The notes below the pieces were generated by a model, which worked only from the letters and a program-made list of their open reading frames with translations, was not told where the DNA came from and did not search any database. From Pseudolysinimonas kribbensis (GTDB lineage Bacteria; Actinomycetota; Actinomycetes; Actinomycetales; Microbacteriaceae), in assembly GCF_030161895.1 (NCBI RefSeq), contig NZ_BSVB01000001.1, positions 2,046,001-2,110,000 of the forward strand: a stretch of DNA of 64,000 nt, in the 5' to 3' direction. Made by a program: the position numbers and the translations under genes. Below, piece after piece: positions 27,998-37,516 of the stretch. Positions within the stretch are counted from its first letter, which is position 1; each line of letters opens with the position of its first letter.

Positions 27998-28065
27998 CGG
28001 GGCGGGTGGTCGCGGGCCGCGGCGTCGGGGGCCGCGGCGTCGGGGGCGGAGGCGACACTGGCGCG

Positions 28066-28605
28066 ATGCGATGCGCGATCCCCGGATGCCGTGCGACGTC
28101 CGAGCCGGACGCCCCGCTCCCGCTGTGCACGCCGCACCTCGCCGAGGCCGGCGCGTGGGCGACCCGGCGCGACGGGGTCGAGGATCTGCTGCCGGCGCCG
28201 TGCGCGGCGTGCGGGGCGCGGGTCGGCATCCGGTATCCGTCCGGATGGGCGTGCGCGGTCTGCGAGTGGCGTCCCGGCGACGTGCCCGACCCCGATCTCG
28301 CACCGCCGCGGGTCGACGTCGTCTACTACCTGCGGTTCGCCGACCGGGTGAAGATCGGCACGACCGCGAGCCCGCGGCAGCGCTTCGCCGCGATCCGCCA
28401 CGAGGAGGTGCTGGCCTTCGAGCGCGGTGACCGCCGCCTCGAGCGCCGACGGCACGAGCAGTTCGCGGGGGACCGCTATCCGGGCTCGGAGTGGTTCCGC
28501 CTCACGCCGCTGATCGCCACCCACATCGACGCGCTCGCCGGCGGCCGCGACCCGTGGGACCTCCACGCCCGCTGGGTGAGCGCCGCCCTCGCGGCGCGGC
28601 TCTGA
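28066..28605 (+). CDS. GIY-YIG-type nuclease domain protein with zinc-ribbon Cys pairs
   Basis: 179 residues. The N-terminal third carries spaced Cys/His residues (CAIPGC, LCTPHL) and two CxxC pairs (CAAC, CAVC), looking like zinc-binding knuckles. The C-terminal part (about 95-160) has VDVVYYLRFADRVKIGTT, RFAAIRHEEVLAFERG, a conserved Arg and EWFRLTP, the pattern of the T5orf172/MUG113 branch of GIY-YIG nucleases. Its substrate is unknown. It stands alone between the envelope operon and a strong hairpin at 28624-28686. Confidence 0.7.
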   Translation: MRCAIPGCRATSEPDAPLPLCTPHLAEAGAWATRRDGVEDLLPAPCAACGARVGIRYPSGWACAVCEWRPGDVPDPDLAPPRVDVVYYLRFADRVKIGTTASPRQRFAAIRHEEVLAFERGDRRLERRRHEQFAGDRYPGSEWFRLTPLIATHIDALAGGRDPWDLHARWVSAALAARL

Positions 28606-28623
28606 CCCGCCTCTCCCCGCGGA

Positions 28624-28686
28624 AACTCGGGCAGGCGCCGTCCTTCGTCGAGCGGGGATCGACGAAGGGCCGCCGCTGCCCGACTT
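28624..28686. terminator. Long two-part hairpin between convergent genes
   Basis: Inner arms CCTTCGTCGA (28642-28651) and TCGACGAAGG (28659-28668) are perfect 10-bp inverted repeats with a 7-nt loop. Outer arms around CGGGCAG (28628-28634) and CTGCCCG (28676-28682) extend the stem. It lies between the stops of the GIY-YIG gene and the convergent Lrp gene, with no T-tract, so it is probably a bidirectional terminator or RNA-stabilising hairpin. Confidence 0.65.
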
Positions 28687-28703
28687 GGGCGGCGCGGCGC
28701 CCG

Positions 28704-29191
28704 TCACTCCGCGCGCCCCCGCAGCGCGCGCCGCCGTCGCTCCACGAGGGGCTGCACGCGGTACGGGATGAGCTCGCCCATCGAGAGCGAGGTCTCGGTG
28801 CGCTCGACGCCGTCGATCGCGAGGATCGCGGCATCCACGTCGAACAGCCGGTGGATGTCGGGCGACACGACCGTCGCGACCAGGTCGCTCGATCCGCTCA
28901 TGCCGTGCGCCTGCAGCACCTCGGGGATCTCGGCCATCGCCGCGACGATGCGCGCGAGCTCCTTCTGCCGCGTCGTCACCGTGATGAACGCCGTCACGGG
29001 GTAACCGAGCGCCTCGGGGGCGATGCGCCGGTCGAACGCGAGGAAGGCGCCGGATGCCTCCAGTCGCGACATCCGCGCGTAGACCGTGTTGCGCGAGACC
29101 CCGAGCCGCTCGGCGAGCGCGACGAGGAGGCACGCGGGTCGTCGGCGAGGGCCGTGAGCAGGTCGAGGTCGACGGCGTCGAGACCGGGCAT
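28704..29191 (-). CDS. Lrp/AsnC-family regulator, probable bkd regulator (frame break at 29126-29127)
   Basis: Reconstructed as 162 residues from ATG 29191: DNA-binding part LDAVDLDLLTALADDPRAS continuing into LAERLGVSRNTVYARMSRLEASG once one base is added at 29126-29127, then an intact RAM/AsnC ligand-binding domain. It is divergent from bkdABC, and Lrp-family BkdR controls bkd genes in other bacteria. It is therefore likely to regulate the leucine/branched-chain operon in response to an amino acid or keto acid. An inverted repeat at 29237-29263 is the likely operator. Confidence 0.87.
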
Positions 29192-29198
29192 ACTGCGC

Positions 29199-29204
29199 AG
29201 GCTA
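29199..29204 (-). promoter_or_regulatory. -10 box TAGCCT of the Lrp gene
   Basis: On the minus strand TAGCCT is followed by 7 nt and then ATG 29191, predicting a leaderless transcript. Confidence 0.55.
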
Positions 29205-29236
29205 GCAAGCAAGCGGCGTCTCACGCTACGCACTCT

Positions 29237-29263
29237 GTTCAGGATGCGGTGGCGATCTTGAAC
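29237..29263. promoter_or_regulatory. Imperfect 27-bp inverted repeat, candidate Lrp operator for bkd
   Basis: GTTCAGGAT (29237-29245) and ATCTTGAAC (29255-29263) are inverted with one mismatch around a 9-bp spacer. The site lies between the divergent Lrp gene and the first bkd gene, where a BkdR-like regulator would be expected to bind. Confidence 0.5.
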
Positions 29264-29318
29264 GGATCGGCGCATCGCGCGACGATGGAGACGCGACGCG
29301 ACGATGCGGGAGGCGACG

Positions 29319-30448
29319 ATGGCGAGGACGCCGGCGGAGATCGACGAGAGCGGTCTCGTGCAGCTGCTGAGCCCGGACGGCGTGCGGCGCTCCTCCCCGA
29401 GCACGACGCGCTCGCGGCGGAGCTCACCCCCGCCGCGTTGCTCGACCTGTACCGCGAGATGCGGATCCTGCGCCGCATCGATGACGAGGCCACCGCCCTG
29501 CAGCGTCAGGGCGAGCTCGGGCTGTGGCCGCCGGTGCGCGGCCAGGAGGCCGCGCAGCTCGCGTCGGCCCGTGCGCTCACCCCCGGCGACTTCGTCTTCA
29601 CGAGCTACCGCGAGCACGGCCTCGCGCTGCACCGCGGCGTGCGCGGCGCCGACCTCGTCAAGGTCTGGCGCGGCGTCGCGGGCACGGGGTGGAACCCGCA
29701 CGAGATCCGGCTCGCCACCCAGCAGGTCATCATCGGCGCGCACACGCTGCACGCGGTGGGCTGGGCGCTCGGCGAGACGATCGAGCGCGGCGAGCAGCAT
29801 CCGGATGCCGCGGTCGCCTACCTCGGCGACGGCGCGATGAGCGAGGGCGATGTCGCGGAGGCGATGGTGTTCGCCGCGTCGTTCCGTCTGCCGGTGATCT
29901 TCTTCTGCCAGAACAACCAGTGGGCCATCTCCGAGCCCGTGACGCTGCAGGCGCCGGGCGAGCTCGCGGACCGCGGTCTGGGCTTCGGCATCCCGTCGGT
30001 GCGGGTCGACGGCAACGACGCGCTCGCCGTCTACGCGGTCACCCGCGAGGCGCTCGAGCGGGCGCACACCGGCGGCGGCCCGACGCTCATCGAGGCCGTG
30101 ACGTACCGGATGGGTCCGCACACCACCGCCGACGACCCCACCCGCTACCGCACGGCGGAGGAAGTCGCGGCGTGGGCGGAGCGCGACCCGATCGACCGGC
30201 TGGCGGCGCTGCTGCGCTCGGAGGGCGTGCTCGACGACGAGGCTGAGCGGGAGGTCGCGGCGGCGGCCGACGCGGCGGCGGCCGAGCTGCGCGCCGGATG
30301 CGTCGCCCTCGCCGACCCGGAGCCGCTCGCCGTCTTCGACCACGTCTACGCCGAGCCCAACCGGACCATCGAGCGGGAGCGCGCCGAGTACCAGCGGTAC
30401 CTGGCCGGTTTCGCGGACGCGAACGGATTCGTGGAGGTGGATCGATGA
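29319..30448 (+). CDS. bkdA: Branched-chain 2-oxoacid dehydrogenase E1 alpha subunit (frame break near 29395-29398)
   Basis: Reconstructed as 376 residues from ATG 29319, chosen because GGGAGG lies 5 nt upstream. The thiamine-diphosphate motif GDGAMSEGD...CQNNQWA is complete, as are VRGQEAAQ and the phosphorylation-loop-like YRMGPHTTADDP. With E1 beta it decarboxylates branched-chain 2-oxoacids from Leu, Ile and Val. The frame shifts near residue 26; one C added to CCCC 29395-29398 gives SSPEHDALAAEL. The alternative, a pyruvate E1, is less likely given the downstream leucine genes. bkdB overlaps by ATGA. Confidence 0.9.
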
Positions 30449-31506
30449 CCCGACTCACGTTCGGCGGCGCGCTGCGCTCGGCCCTGCACCGCGCGCTCGC
30501 CGAGGACGACCGCGTCGTGCTCCTCGGTGAGGACATCGGGGTGAACGGCGGCGTCTTCCGGGTGACCGACGGACTGCAGGCCGAGTTCGGCCCGCGCCGG
30601 GTGATCGACACCCCGCTCGCGGAGGCCGGCATCCTCGGCACGGCGGTCGGGCTGGCGATGCACGGGTTCCGCCCGGTGGTCGAGATCCAGTTCGACGGGT
30701 TCGTCTACCCCGCGTTCGACCAGATCGTGTCGCAGCTGGCGAAGATGCATTACCGCACCGGCGGCGCGGTGACGCTGCCGATCACGATGCGGATCCCGGT
30801 CGGCGGCGGGATCGGCGCGGCCGAGCACCACTCGGAGTCGCCCGAGGCGTACTTCGCGCACACCGCCGGCATCCGCACGGTCGTCGCGTCGACCCCGCAG
30901 GACGGCGCGGTCATGCTGCGCCAGGCGATCGCCTGCGACGACCCCGTGGTGTTCTTCGAGCCCAAGCGCCGCTACCACGTCAAGGCCGAGGTCGACGAGC
31001 GGGTCGACCTGCGCACGGCGCTGCCGCTCGACCGGGCGCGCGTCGTCGCCGAGGGCACGGACGTGACCGTCGTCACCTACGGCGCGATGACGGGCGTGTG
31101 CCTGGATGCCGCTGCCGCAGCCGGCGACGAGGGCGTCAGCATCGAGGTCATCGACCTGCGCTCGCTGTCGCCGGTCGACTGGGAGAGCGTGGAGGCGTCG
31201 GTGCGCCGCACCGGCCGGCTCGTGGTCGTGCACGAGGCCGCGCGGCACGGCGGGTTCGGCGCGGAGATCGCGGCGACGCTGACGGAGCGGTGCTTCCCCT
31301 TCCTGGAGGCCGCGCCGGTGCGCGTGACGGGCCACGACATCCCGTACCCGGTCGCCAAGCTCGAGAAGCACCACCTGCCCGACCTCGACCGCGTGCTCGA
31401 CGGGGTGGATCGCGTGCTCGGCCGGGTCGCGGCGTCGCCGGTGTCCGCCGAGCCCGCGCCAGCCACCGAGTCCCTCGCGGTGCGCACGCCGGAGCCGGTG
31501 CGATGA
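30445..31506 (+). CDS. bkdB: Branched-chain 2-oxoacid dehydrogenase E1 beta subunit
   Basis: 353 residues, intact. Transketolase-like pyrimidine-binding domain (LGEDIGVNGGVFRVT, DTPLAEAGILGTAVGLA, EIQFDGFVYPAFDQI) and C-terminal transketolase domain (SIEVIDLRSLSPVDW, GHDIPYP). It forms the alpha2-beta2 E1 enzyme with BkdA in the cytoplasmic multienzyme complex. The start ATG 30445 overlaps the bkdA stop; bkdC overlaps its own stop. The C-terminal 30 residues are a Pro/Ala/Glu-rich extension. Confidence 0.95.
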   Translation: MTRLTFGGALRSALHRALAEDDRVVLLGEDIGVNGGVFRVTDGLQAEFGPRRVIDTPLAEAGILGTAVGLAMHGFRPVVEIQFDGFVYPAFDQIVSQLAKMHYRTGGAVTLPITMRIPVGGGIGAAEHHSESPEAYFAHTAGIRTVVASTPQDGAVMLRQAIACDDPVVFFEPKRRYHVKAEVDERVDLRTALPLDRARVVAEGTDVTVVTYGAMTGVCLDAAAAAGDEGVSIEVIDLRSLSPVDWESVEASVRRTGRLVVVHEAARHGGFGAEIAATLTERCFPFLEAAPVRVTGHDIPYPVAKLEKHHLPDLDRVLDGVDRVLGRVAASPVSAEPAPATESLAVRTPEPVR

Positions 31507-32774
31507 CGACGCGGGAGTTCGTGCTGCCCGACCTCGGGGAGGGCCTGACCGAGTCGGAGATCGTGAGCTGGCGCATCGCCGAGGGCGACCCGGTCGAGCT
31601 GAACCAGGTGATCGCCGAGGTCGAGACGGCGAAGGCGCTCGTCGAGCTGCCCTCGCCGGTGACCGGCATCGTCGCGCGGCTGCACGCCGAGCCGGGCACG
31701 ACCGTGAGCGTGGGGCAGCCGCTGGTGACGTTCGAGCTGGCCGACTCGGTGGGTGAGCCGGTCGCGCCCGCACCGGAGCAGCGCGAAGCGACCCTCGTGG
31801 GCTACGGCGCCGCCCCGGAGTCCGGCGACCACCCCCGCCGCCGCCCGCGCATCGAGACGCCGGCACCGGCTCCGGAGCACCGCGACGCGCACGAGCGCGT
31901 GGCGTCGACACCGCCCGTGCGGCAACTCGCGGCACGACTCGGGGTGGACATCGAGCACGTCACCGGCCATGGGCCCGACGGGCTCGTGACGCGGGAGGAC
32001 GTCGAGGCGGCAGCGGCGGGTGGGGTCGCGATCCGCCCGCCGGAAGCGGGCTCCTCGACCCGCGAGGGCGGCCCCGAGGACAAGCGCATCCCGGTGCACG
32101 GGGTGCGCAAGCGCACCGCCGAGGCGATGGTGCGCAGCGCGTTCACGGCACCGCACGCGAGCGTCTGGACCACCATCGACGTCACCCCCACCATGGAGCT
32201 CCTGGAACGGGTGGGGGCGAGCCGCGACGCGGCCGGCATCCGGATCACCGTGCTCGCCGCCGTCGCCCGCGCGGTGTGCCTCGCGCTGCGCCGGCATCCG
32301 GAGCTCAACAGCTCGTGGGACGACGCCACCGGGCAGATCGTCGAGTACGCGCGCGTGAACCTCGGGATCGCGGTCGCGACCGAGCGCGGGCTGGTCGTGC
32401 CCAACATCCCGGATGCCGGCCCCCTCGGCCTGCTCGACCTCGCAGCGGCGCTCGGCGGGCTCACCGAGACGGCGCGGTCGGGCCGGACCGAGCCGGCGCG
32501 GTTCCAGGGCGGCACCTTCACGGTCACCAATATCGGCGTCTTCGGCGTCGAGGGCGGCACGCCGATCCTGAACCCGGGCGAGACCGGGATCCTCGCGGTC
32601 GGTGCGGTGCAGCGCCGGCCGTGGGAGCACGACGGCGACGTCGCGCTGCGCCAGGTGTGCACGCTGAGCCTCTCGTTCGACCACCGGGTGGTCGACGGCG
32701 AGCGGGCCGCGCGGTTCCTGCACGACGTCGGCGAGCTGCTCGCCGACCCCGCCCTCGCGTTCGCGCGGAACTGA
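31503..32774 (+). CDS. bkdC: Branched-chain 2-oxoacid dehydrogenase E2 (dihydrolipoyl acyltransferase)
   Basis: 423 residues with one lipoyl domain (about 1-78; lipoylated Lys in [12 protein letters not shown]), a peripheral-subunit-binding domain ([25 protein letters not shown]) and the acyltransferase core with catalytic SFDHRVVDG. It moves the acyl group from E1 to CoA, making isovaleryl-, isobutyryl- or 2-methylbutyryl-CoA. No E3 (dihydrolipoamide dehydrogenase) gene is in the window; it is probably shared with other complexes. The next gene follows after 11 bp. Confidence 0.95.
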   Translation: MTTREFVLPDLGEGLTESEIVSWRIAEGDPVELNQVIAEVETAKALVELPSPVTGIVARLHAEPGTTVSVGQPLVTFELADSVGEPVAPAPEQREATLVGYGAAPESGDHPRRRPRIETPAPAPEHRDAHERVASTPPVRQLAARLGVDIEHVTGHGPDGLVTREDVEAAAAGGVAIRPPEAGSSTREGGPEDKRIPVHGVRKRTAEAMVRSAFTAPHASVWTTIDVTPTMELLERVGASRDAAGIRITVLAAVARAVCLALRRHPELNSSWDDATGQIVEYARVNLGIAVATERGLVVPNIPDAGPLGLLDLAAALGGLTETARSGRTEPARFQGGTFTVTNIGVFGVEGGTPILNPGETGILAVGAVQRRPWEHDGDVALRQVCTLSLSFDHRVVDGERAARFLHDVGELLADPALAFARN

Positions 32775-32785
32775 GAAGATCGCGC

Positions 32786-34393
32786 ATGACCGTCCTGACG
32801 ACCTCCGTCGACCCTGCCGCCGCGGGCCCGGCCGCGAACGATGCGGCCCAGCGGGCGCTCGCCGGTGAGCTGCGCGAGCGTCTCGCGACCGCGGCGCTCG
32901 GCGGGCCGGCGAGCTCGCGCGAGCGGCACGTCGCGCGCGGCAAGCTCCTGCCGCGCGACCGCGTGGACCGGCTGCTCGACGAGGGCAGCCCGTTCCTGGA
33001 GCTCGCACCGCTCGCCGCGCACGAGCTCTACGACGACGACACCCCGGGCGCCGGCGTGGTCGCGGGCATCGGCGTCGTCTCCGGGCGGCTCGCGATGATC
33101 GTCGCCAACGACGCGACGGTCAAGGGCGGCACCTACTACCCGATGACGGTCAAGAAGCACCTGCGCGCCCAGGAGGTCGCCCTCGAGAACCGGCTGCCCT
33201 GCCTCTACCTCGTCGACTCCGGCGGCGCGTTCCTGCCGATGCAGGACGAGGTCTTCCCCGACCGCGACCACTTCGGCCGCATCTTCTACAACCAGTCGCG
33301 GCTGTCGGCGGAGCGCATCCCGCAGATCGCGGCGGTGCTGGGATCGTCGACCGCCGGCGGCGCCTACGTGCCGGCGATGAGCGACGAGACGGTCATCGTG
33401 CGCAACCAGGGCACGATCTTCCTCGGCGGCCCGCCGCTCGTGAAGGCCGCGATCGGCGAGATCGTGACCGCCGAGGAGCTCGGCGGCGGCGAGCTGCACT
33501 CGCGCGTCTCCGGGGTGACCGACCACCTCGCGGAGGACGACGAGCACGCCCTCGAGATCGTCCGGAGCATCGTCGCGACCCTGCCGCCCGATCCGGCGCC
33601 GGCCTGGCAGGTGCTCGAGTCGATCGACCCGGTCGTCGACCCGGAGGGCCTGTACGCGGCGGTGCCCGTCGATGTGCAGCAGCCGTCCGACCCCCGCGAG
33701 ATCATCGCCCGCCTCGTCGACGGCTCCGCGTTCCAGGAGTTCAAGGCGGAGTACGGCACGACCCTCGTGACCGGGTTCGCGCACATCCACGGGCATCCGG
33801 TCGGCATCCTCGCCAACCAGGGCGTGCTGCTGCGCGAGTCGTCGCTGAAGGGCGCGCACTTCATCGAGCTGTGCGACCAGCGCGGCATCCCGCTGCTGTT
33901 CCTGCAGAACATCTCCGGCTTCATGGTGGGCCGGGATGCCGAGGCCGGCGGCATCGCCAAGGACGGCGCGAAGATGGTCACCGCCGTCGCGACCACGCGC
34001 GTGCCGAAGCTGACGGTCATCGTCGGCGGCTCCTTCGGGGCCGGCAACTACTCGATGTGCGGCCGCGCGTACTCGCCGCGCTTCCTCTGGACCTGGCCGG
34101 CGAGCCGCATCTCGGTCATGGGCGGCCCGCAGGCCGCCTCGGTGCTCGCGACCGTCAAGCGCGACCAGCTCGAGGCGCGCGGCGAGCAGTGGAGCGCCGA
34201 GGACGAGGCGGCGTTCCGCGAGCCGATCCGCGCCGCGTACGAGAAGGCCGGCGACCCCTATTACGCGACGGCGCGGCTGTGGGACGACGGCATCCTGGAC
34301 CCCCTCGACACCCGCCGGGTGCTCGGCATGGCCCTCGAGGTCTGCTCGCGCACGCCGCTGCCCGAGCGCCGCTTCGGCCTGTTCCGGATGTGA
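32786..34393 (+). CDS. accD1: Acyl-CoA (methylcrotonyl-CoA) carboxylase, carboxyltransferase beta subunit
   Basis: 535 residues, intact and close to the length of methylcrotonyl-CoA carboxylase beta chains. Two crotonase-fold halves: [49 protein letters not shown] and, in the second half, [30 protein letters not shown] and GGPQAASVL. The [11 protein letters not shown] and [13 protein letters not shown] signatures are typical of the MCC rather than the propionyl-CoA subfamily. It carboxylates 3-methylcrotonyl-CoA with carboxybiotin from AccA1. TGATG overlap with accA1. Confidence 0.93.
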   Translation: MTVLTTSVDPAAAGPAANDAAQRALAGELRERLATAALGGPASSRERHVARGKLLPRDRVDRLLDEGSPFLELAPLAAHELYDDDTPGAGVVAGIGVVSGRLAMIVANDATVKGGTYYPMTVKKHLRAQEVALENRLPCLYLVDSGGAFLPMQDEVFPDRDHFGRIFYNQSRLSAERIPQIAAVLGSSTAGGAYVPAMSDETVIVRNQGTIFLGGPPLVKAAIGEIVTAEELGGGELHSRVSGVTDHLAEDDEHALEIVRSIVATLPPDPAPAWQVLESIDPVVDPEGLYAAVPVDVQQPSDPREIIARLVDGSAFQEFKAEYGTTLVTGFAHIHGHPVGILANQGVLLRESSLKGAHFIELCDQRGIPLLFLQNISGFMVGRDAEAGGIAKDGAKMVTAVATTRVPKLTVIVGGSFGAGNYSMCGRAYSPRFLWTWPASRISVMGGPQAASVLATVKRDQLEARGEQWSAEDEAAFREPIRAAYEKAGDPYYATARLWDDGILDPLDTRRVLGMALEVCSRTPLPERRFGLFRM

Positions 34394-36326
34394 TGGCGAT
34401 GACCTCCCGACCGTTCCGGACCGTCCTCGTCGCGAACCGCGGCGAGATCGCGGTGCGCGTGATCCGCACGCTGCGACGGCTCGGCATCCGGTCGGTCGCC
34501 GTCCACAGCGACGCCGACGCGGATGCCCTGCACGTCCGGATGGCGGACGAGGCCGTGCGCATCGGCCCGGCTCCCGCGGCCGAGAGCTACCTCTCGGTCG
34601 ACGCGCTCATCGCCGCCGCGCGACGCTCGGGCGCGGAGGCGATCCACCCCGGGTACGGGTTCCTCTCCGAGAGCCCGGACTTCGCGCGCGCATGCGCCGA
34701 GGCGGGCATCGTCTTCATCGGTCCGGGTCCGGATGCCATGGCCATCATGGCTGACAAGATCGCAGCCAAGCAGACGGTCGCCGCGCGCGGCGTGCCGGTC
34801 GTGCCGGGCAGCGACGGCCACGGACTGGGTGACGAGGAGCTCGCGGCGGCGGCTCGTGACGTCGGCTTCCCGCTGCTGGTCAAGCCGGCCGCGGGCGGCG
34901 GCGGCAAGGGCATGCAAGTGGTGACCGCCGAGCCCGAGCTCGCCCCGGCGCTCGCCTCGGCGCGCCGGGTCGCGGCCGCCGCGTTCGGCGACGACACGCT
35001 GCTGCTCGAGCGGCTCGTCGAGCGGCCGCGGCACATCGAGGTGCAGGTCATGGCCGACCGGCACGGCCACGTCATCCACCTCGGCGAGCGCGAGTGCTCG
35101 CTGCAGCGCCGGCACCAGAAGGTGATCGAGGAGGCGCCGTCGCCGCTGCTGACGCCCGCGCAGCGCGATCGCATGGGGGCGGCCGCGTGCGAGGTCGCGC
35201 GCAGCGTCGGGTACGAGGGGGCCGGCACGGTCGAGTTCCTCGTGTCGGACGGCGACCCGGATGCCTTCTTCTTCATCGAGATGAACACCCGGCTGCAGGT
35301 CGAGCATCCGGTCACCGAGCAGATCACCGGCCTCGATCTCGTCGAGCTGCAGCTGCGCATCGCCGCCGGCGAGCCGCTGCCGCTGACCCAGGACGACGTC
35401 GAGCTCCGCGGCCACGCGATCGAGGCGCGCATCTACGCCGAGTCGCCCGAGCGCGGCTTCCTCCCGGCGACCGGCACCGTGCTCGACCTCGGCCAGCCGG
35501 CGGGGAGGGATGGCGCTGGGACAGCGCGCTGATCCCCGGTCTCGTGGTCACGGGCGACTACGACCCGATGCTCGCCAAGGCGATCGCGACGGGTGCGGAC
35601 CGCGCGGAGGCGCTCGCCCGGCTCGACGGGATGCTCGCCGCCGGCCGAGTGCTCGGCCTCGACACGAACATGGGGTTCTTGCACGACCTCCTGGCGCTTT
35701 CCGAAATGCAGGAGGGGCGCGTGGATGTCGACCTGATCGACCGTCTGGGAGCCCCGGATTCCGGGAATTCCTCCGCCGAGGACCGCGCGGCCGCCTCGCT
35801 GGTCCTGCATTTCGGAAGAGCCGAGCAGGCAGGGTCGCCGTGGCGCGCCGACGGGTGGCGTGCGGGCCGCACGACCGAGGCGCCGGGCACGACGCTCACG
35901 CCGCTCGGCGGGACGGCGTACCGGCTCACGATCGACGGCCGCAGCGAGACGATCCACGCGGTCGCCGATCCCGACGGCGCCACGGTCTGGCTGCATCGCG
36001 ACGGCCGCACCCGCGCGGTCGACGCCCCCGACCGCGCCACCGTCCTCGCCCGCCGGCTCGCCTCGCGCGAGCGCGCATCCGGGCCGGTCAGCCCCGAGGT
36101 CCGAGCGGCCATGCCGGGCACCGTCGTCCAGGTCGCGGTGCGCGACGGCGAGGTCGTCGAGGCCGGGGCCCTGCTCCTCACGGTCGAGGCCATGAAGATG
36201 GAGCACTCCCTCCTCGCCCCGCTCGCCGGCGTCGTGCGCATCGCACTGCTGCCGGGCCACCTCGTCCGACGCGACCAGGTCGTCGCGACGATCGAAACAC
36301 CCGCCACACCCCAGGAGGTTCCATGA
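34393..36326 (+). CDS. accA1: Acyl-CoA carboxylase biotin-carboxylase/carrier alpha subunit (frame break at 35502-35505)
   Basis: Reconstructed as 644 residues. Biotin carboxylase part: [19 protein letters not shown]-grasp loop [18 protein letters not shown] and [19 protein letters not shown]-like linker follows, then the biotinyl domain with EAMKMEH (Lys is biotinylated). One G missing in GGGG 35502-35505 breaks the frame; corrected, it reads [16 protein letters not shown]. The linker at 35699-35817 contains the second copy of the inverted repeat element, translated as part of the protein. Works with AccD1 in leucine breakdown. Confidence 0.92.
35699..35817. repeat. Inverted-arm repeat element, copy 2 (inside accA1)
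   Basis: TTCCGAAATGCAGGA (35699-35713) and TCCTGCATTTCGGAA (35803-35817) are perfect 15-bp inverted arms enclosing 89 bp. The right flank (GGTCCTGCATTTCGGAA after a GCGGCCG stretch) is shared with the copy at 2622-2709. The element keeps the reading frame of accA1 and encodes an extra-looking stretch (SEMQEG ... APDSGNSS ... LVLHFGR) between the carboxylase core and the biotinyl domain. Confidence 0.65.
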
Positions 36327-37516
36327 GCACTCTGCCCACGACCGCAGAGCTCACCCCGCAGCAGCAGAAGCTCAGCGACGACGTCCGCGCGTTCGCGGAC
36401 GAGGTCGTCGCACCGCGCGCCTACCGGTACGACACCGATCGCACCCTGCCGATGGACATCATCGGCCGGATGGGCGAGATGGGGCTGTTCGGCCTGCCCT
36501 TCCCGACGGAGTTCGGCGGGCAGGGGCAGGACTACGTGTCGCTGTGCCTCGCGGTCGAGGCCCTGGCGCGCGTCGACCAGAGCCTCGCGGTGACGCTCGA
36601 GGCGGGGGTCGGGCTCGGCATGATGCCGATCTTCCGGCACGGCACGACCGAGCAGAAGGAGCGCTGGCTGCCGGATCTCGTGGCCGGTCGCGCCCTGGCC
36701 GGCTTCGGGCTGACGGAGGCCGAGGCGGGCTCCGACGCGGGGGCGACCAAGACCACCGCGCGCCTCGCCGACGGCGAGTGGATCATCGACGGCACCAAGC
36801 AGTTCATCACCAACTCCGGCACGCCGATCACCTCGCTCGTCACGATCACGGCCGTGACCGGGGAGTCCGAGCGCGCCGACGGCTCCATCAAGAAGGAGCT
36901 CTCGTCGATCATCGTGCCGACCGGCACGCCGGGGTTCCGGGCCGAGCCGGGCTACGACAAGGTCGGCTGGCACACCAGCGACACCCATCCGCTCACGCTC
37001 GACGACGTGCACGTGCCGGAGTCGTACCTACTCGGAGAACGCGGCCGCGGCTACGCGAACTTCCTGCAGTCGCTCGACGAGGGGCGCATCGCCTTCGCGG
37101 CGCTCTGCGCGGGGGCGGCGCTCGGCTGCTTCGAGGAGGCGCTGCGCTACGCGAAGACCCGCAACGTGTTCGGCCACTCGATCGGATCGAACCAGCACAT
37201 CGCGTTCAAGATCGCCCGCATGCAGGTGCGCGCCCATTCGGCACGGCTCGCGTGGATGCACGCGGCGCGGAAGATGGTGAACGGCCGGCCCTTCAAGGCG
37301 GAGGCATCCATGGCCAAGCTCATCGGGTCGGAGGCCGCGATGGACAACGCGCGCGACGCCGCGCAGATCTGGGGCGGCTACGGGTTCCTCAACGAGAACG
37401 CGGTCGCGCGGCACTACCGTGACTCGAAGATCCTCGAGATCGGCGAGGGCACGACGGAGGTGCAGCTCATGGTGCTGACCCGCGAGCTCGGACTCGCCAC
37501 CGCGGACGGGCGATGA
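36323..37516 (+). CDS. Acyl-CoA dehydrogenase (isovaleryl/short branched-chain type)
   Basis: 397 residues, intact. FAD-dependent oxidation of a branched acyl-CoA to its 2-enoyl-CoA. Marks: FGLTEAEAGSDAG, FITNSGTPIT, GWHTSDTH, FGHSIGSNQHIAFKIA, QIWGGYGFLNENAVARHYRDSKI and EIGEGTTEVQ. The Glu in IGEGTTE stands at the catalytic position of medium/short-chain enzymes, whereas human isovaleryl-CoA dehydrogenase has a small residue there. AGGAGG precedes ATG 36323, which overlaps the accA1 stop. It corresponds in gene order to mycobacterial fadE19. Confidence 0.93.
   Translation: MSTLPTTAELTPQQQKLSDDVRAFADEVVAPRAYRYDTDRTLPMDIIGRMGEMGLFGLPFPTEFGGQGQDYVSLCLAVEALARVDQSLAVTLEAGVGLGMMPIFRHGTTEQKERWLPDLVAGRALAGFGLTEAEAGSDAGATKTTARLADGEWIIDGTKQFITNSGTPITSLVTITAVTGESERADGSIKKELSSIIVPTGTPGFRAEPGYDKVGWHTSDTHPLTLDDVHVPESYLLGERGRGYANFLQSLDEGRIAFAALCAGAALGCFEEALRYAKTRNVFGHSIGSNQHIAFKIARMQVRAHSARLAWMHAARKMVNGRPFKAEASMAKLIGSEAAMDNARDAAQIWGGYGFLNENAVARHYRDSKILEIGEGTTEVQLMVLTRELGLATADGR

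Noticed and set aside
29319..32774. Naming the E1/E2 genes as pyruvate dehydrogenase
   Set aside because: The downstream acyl-CoA carboxylase, acyl-CoA dehydrogenase, MaoC and CitE genes and the Lrp regulator fit branched-chain oxoacid metabolism better, although sequence alone does not exclude pyruvate.
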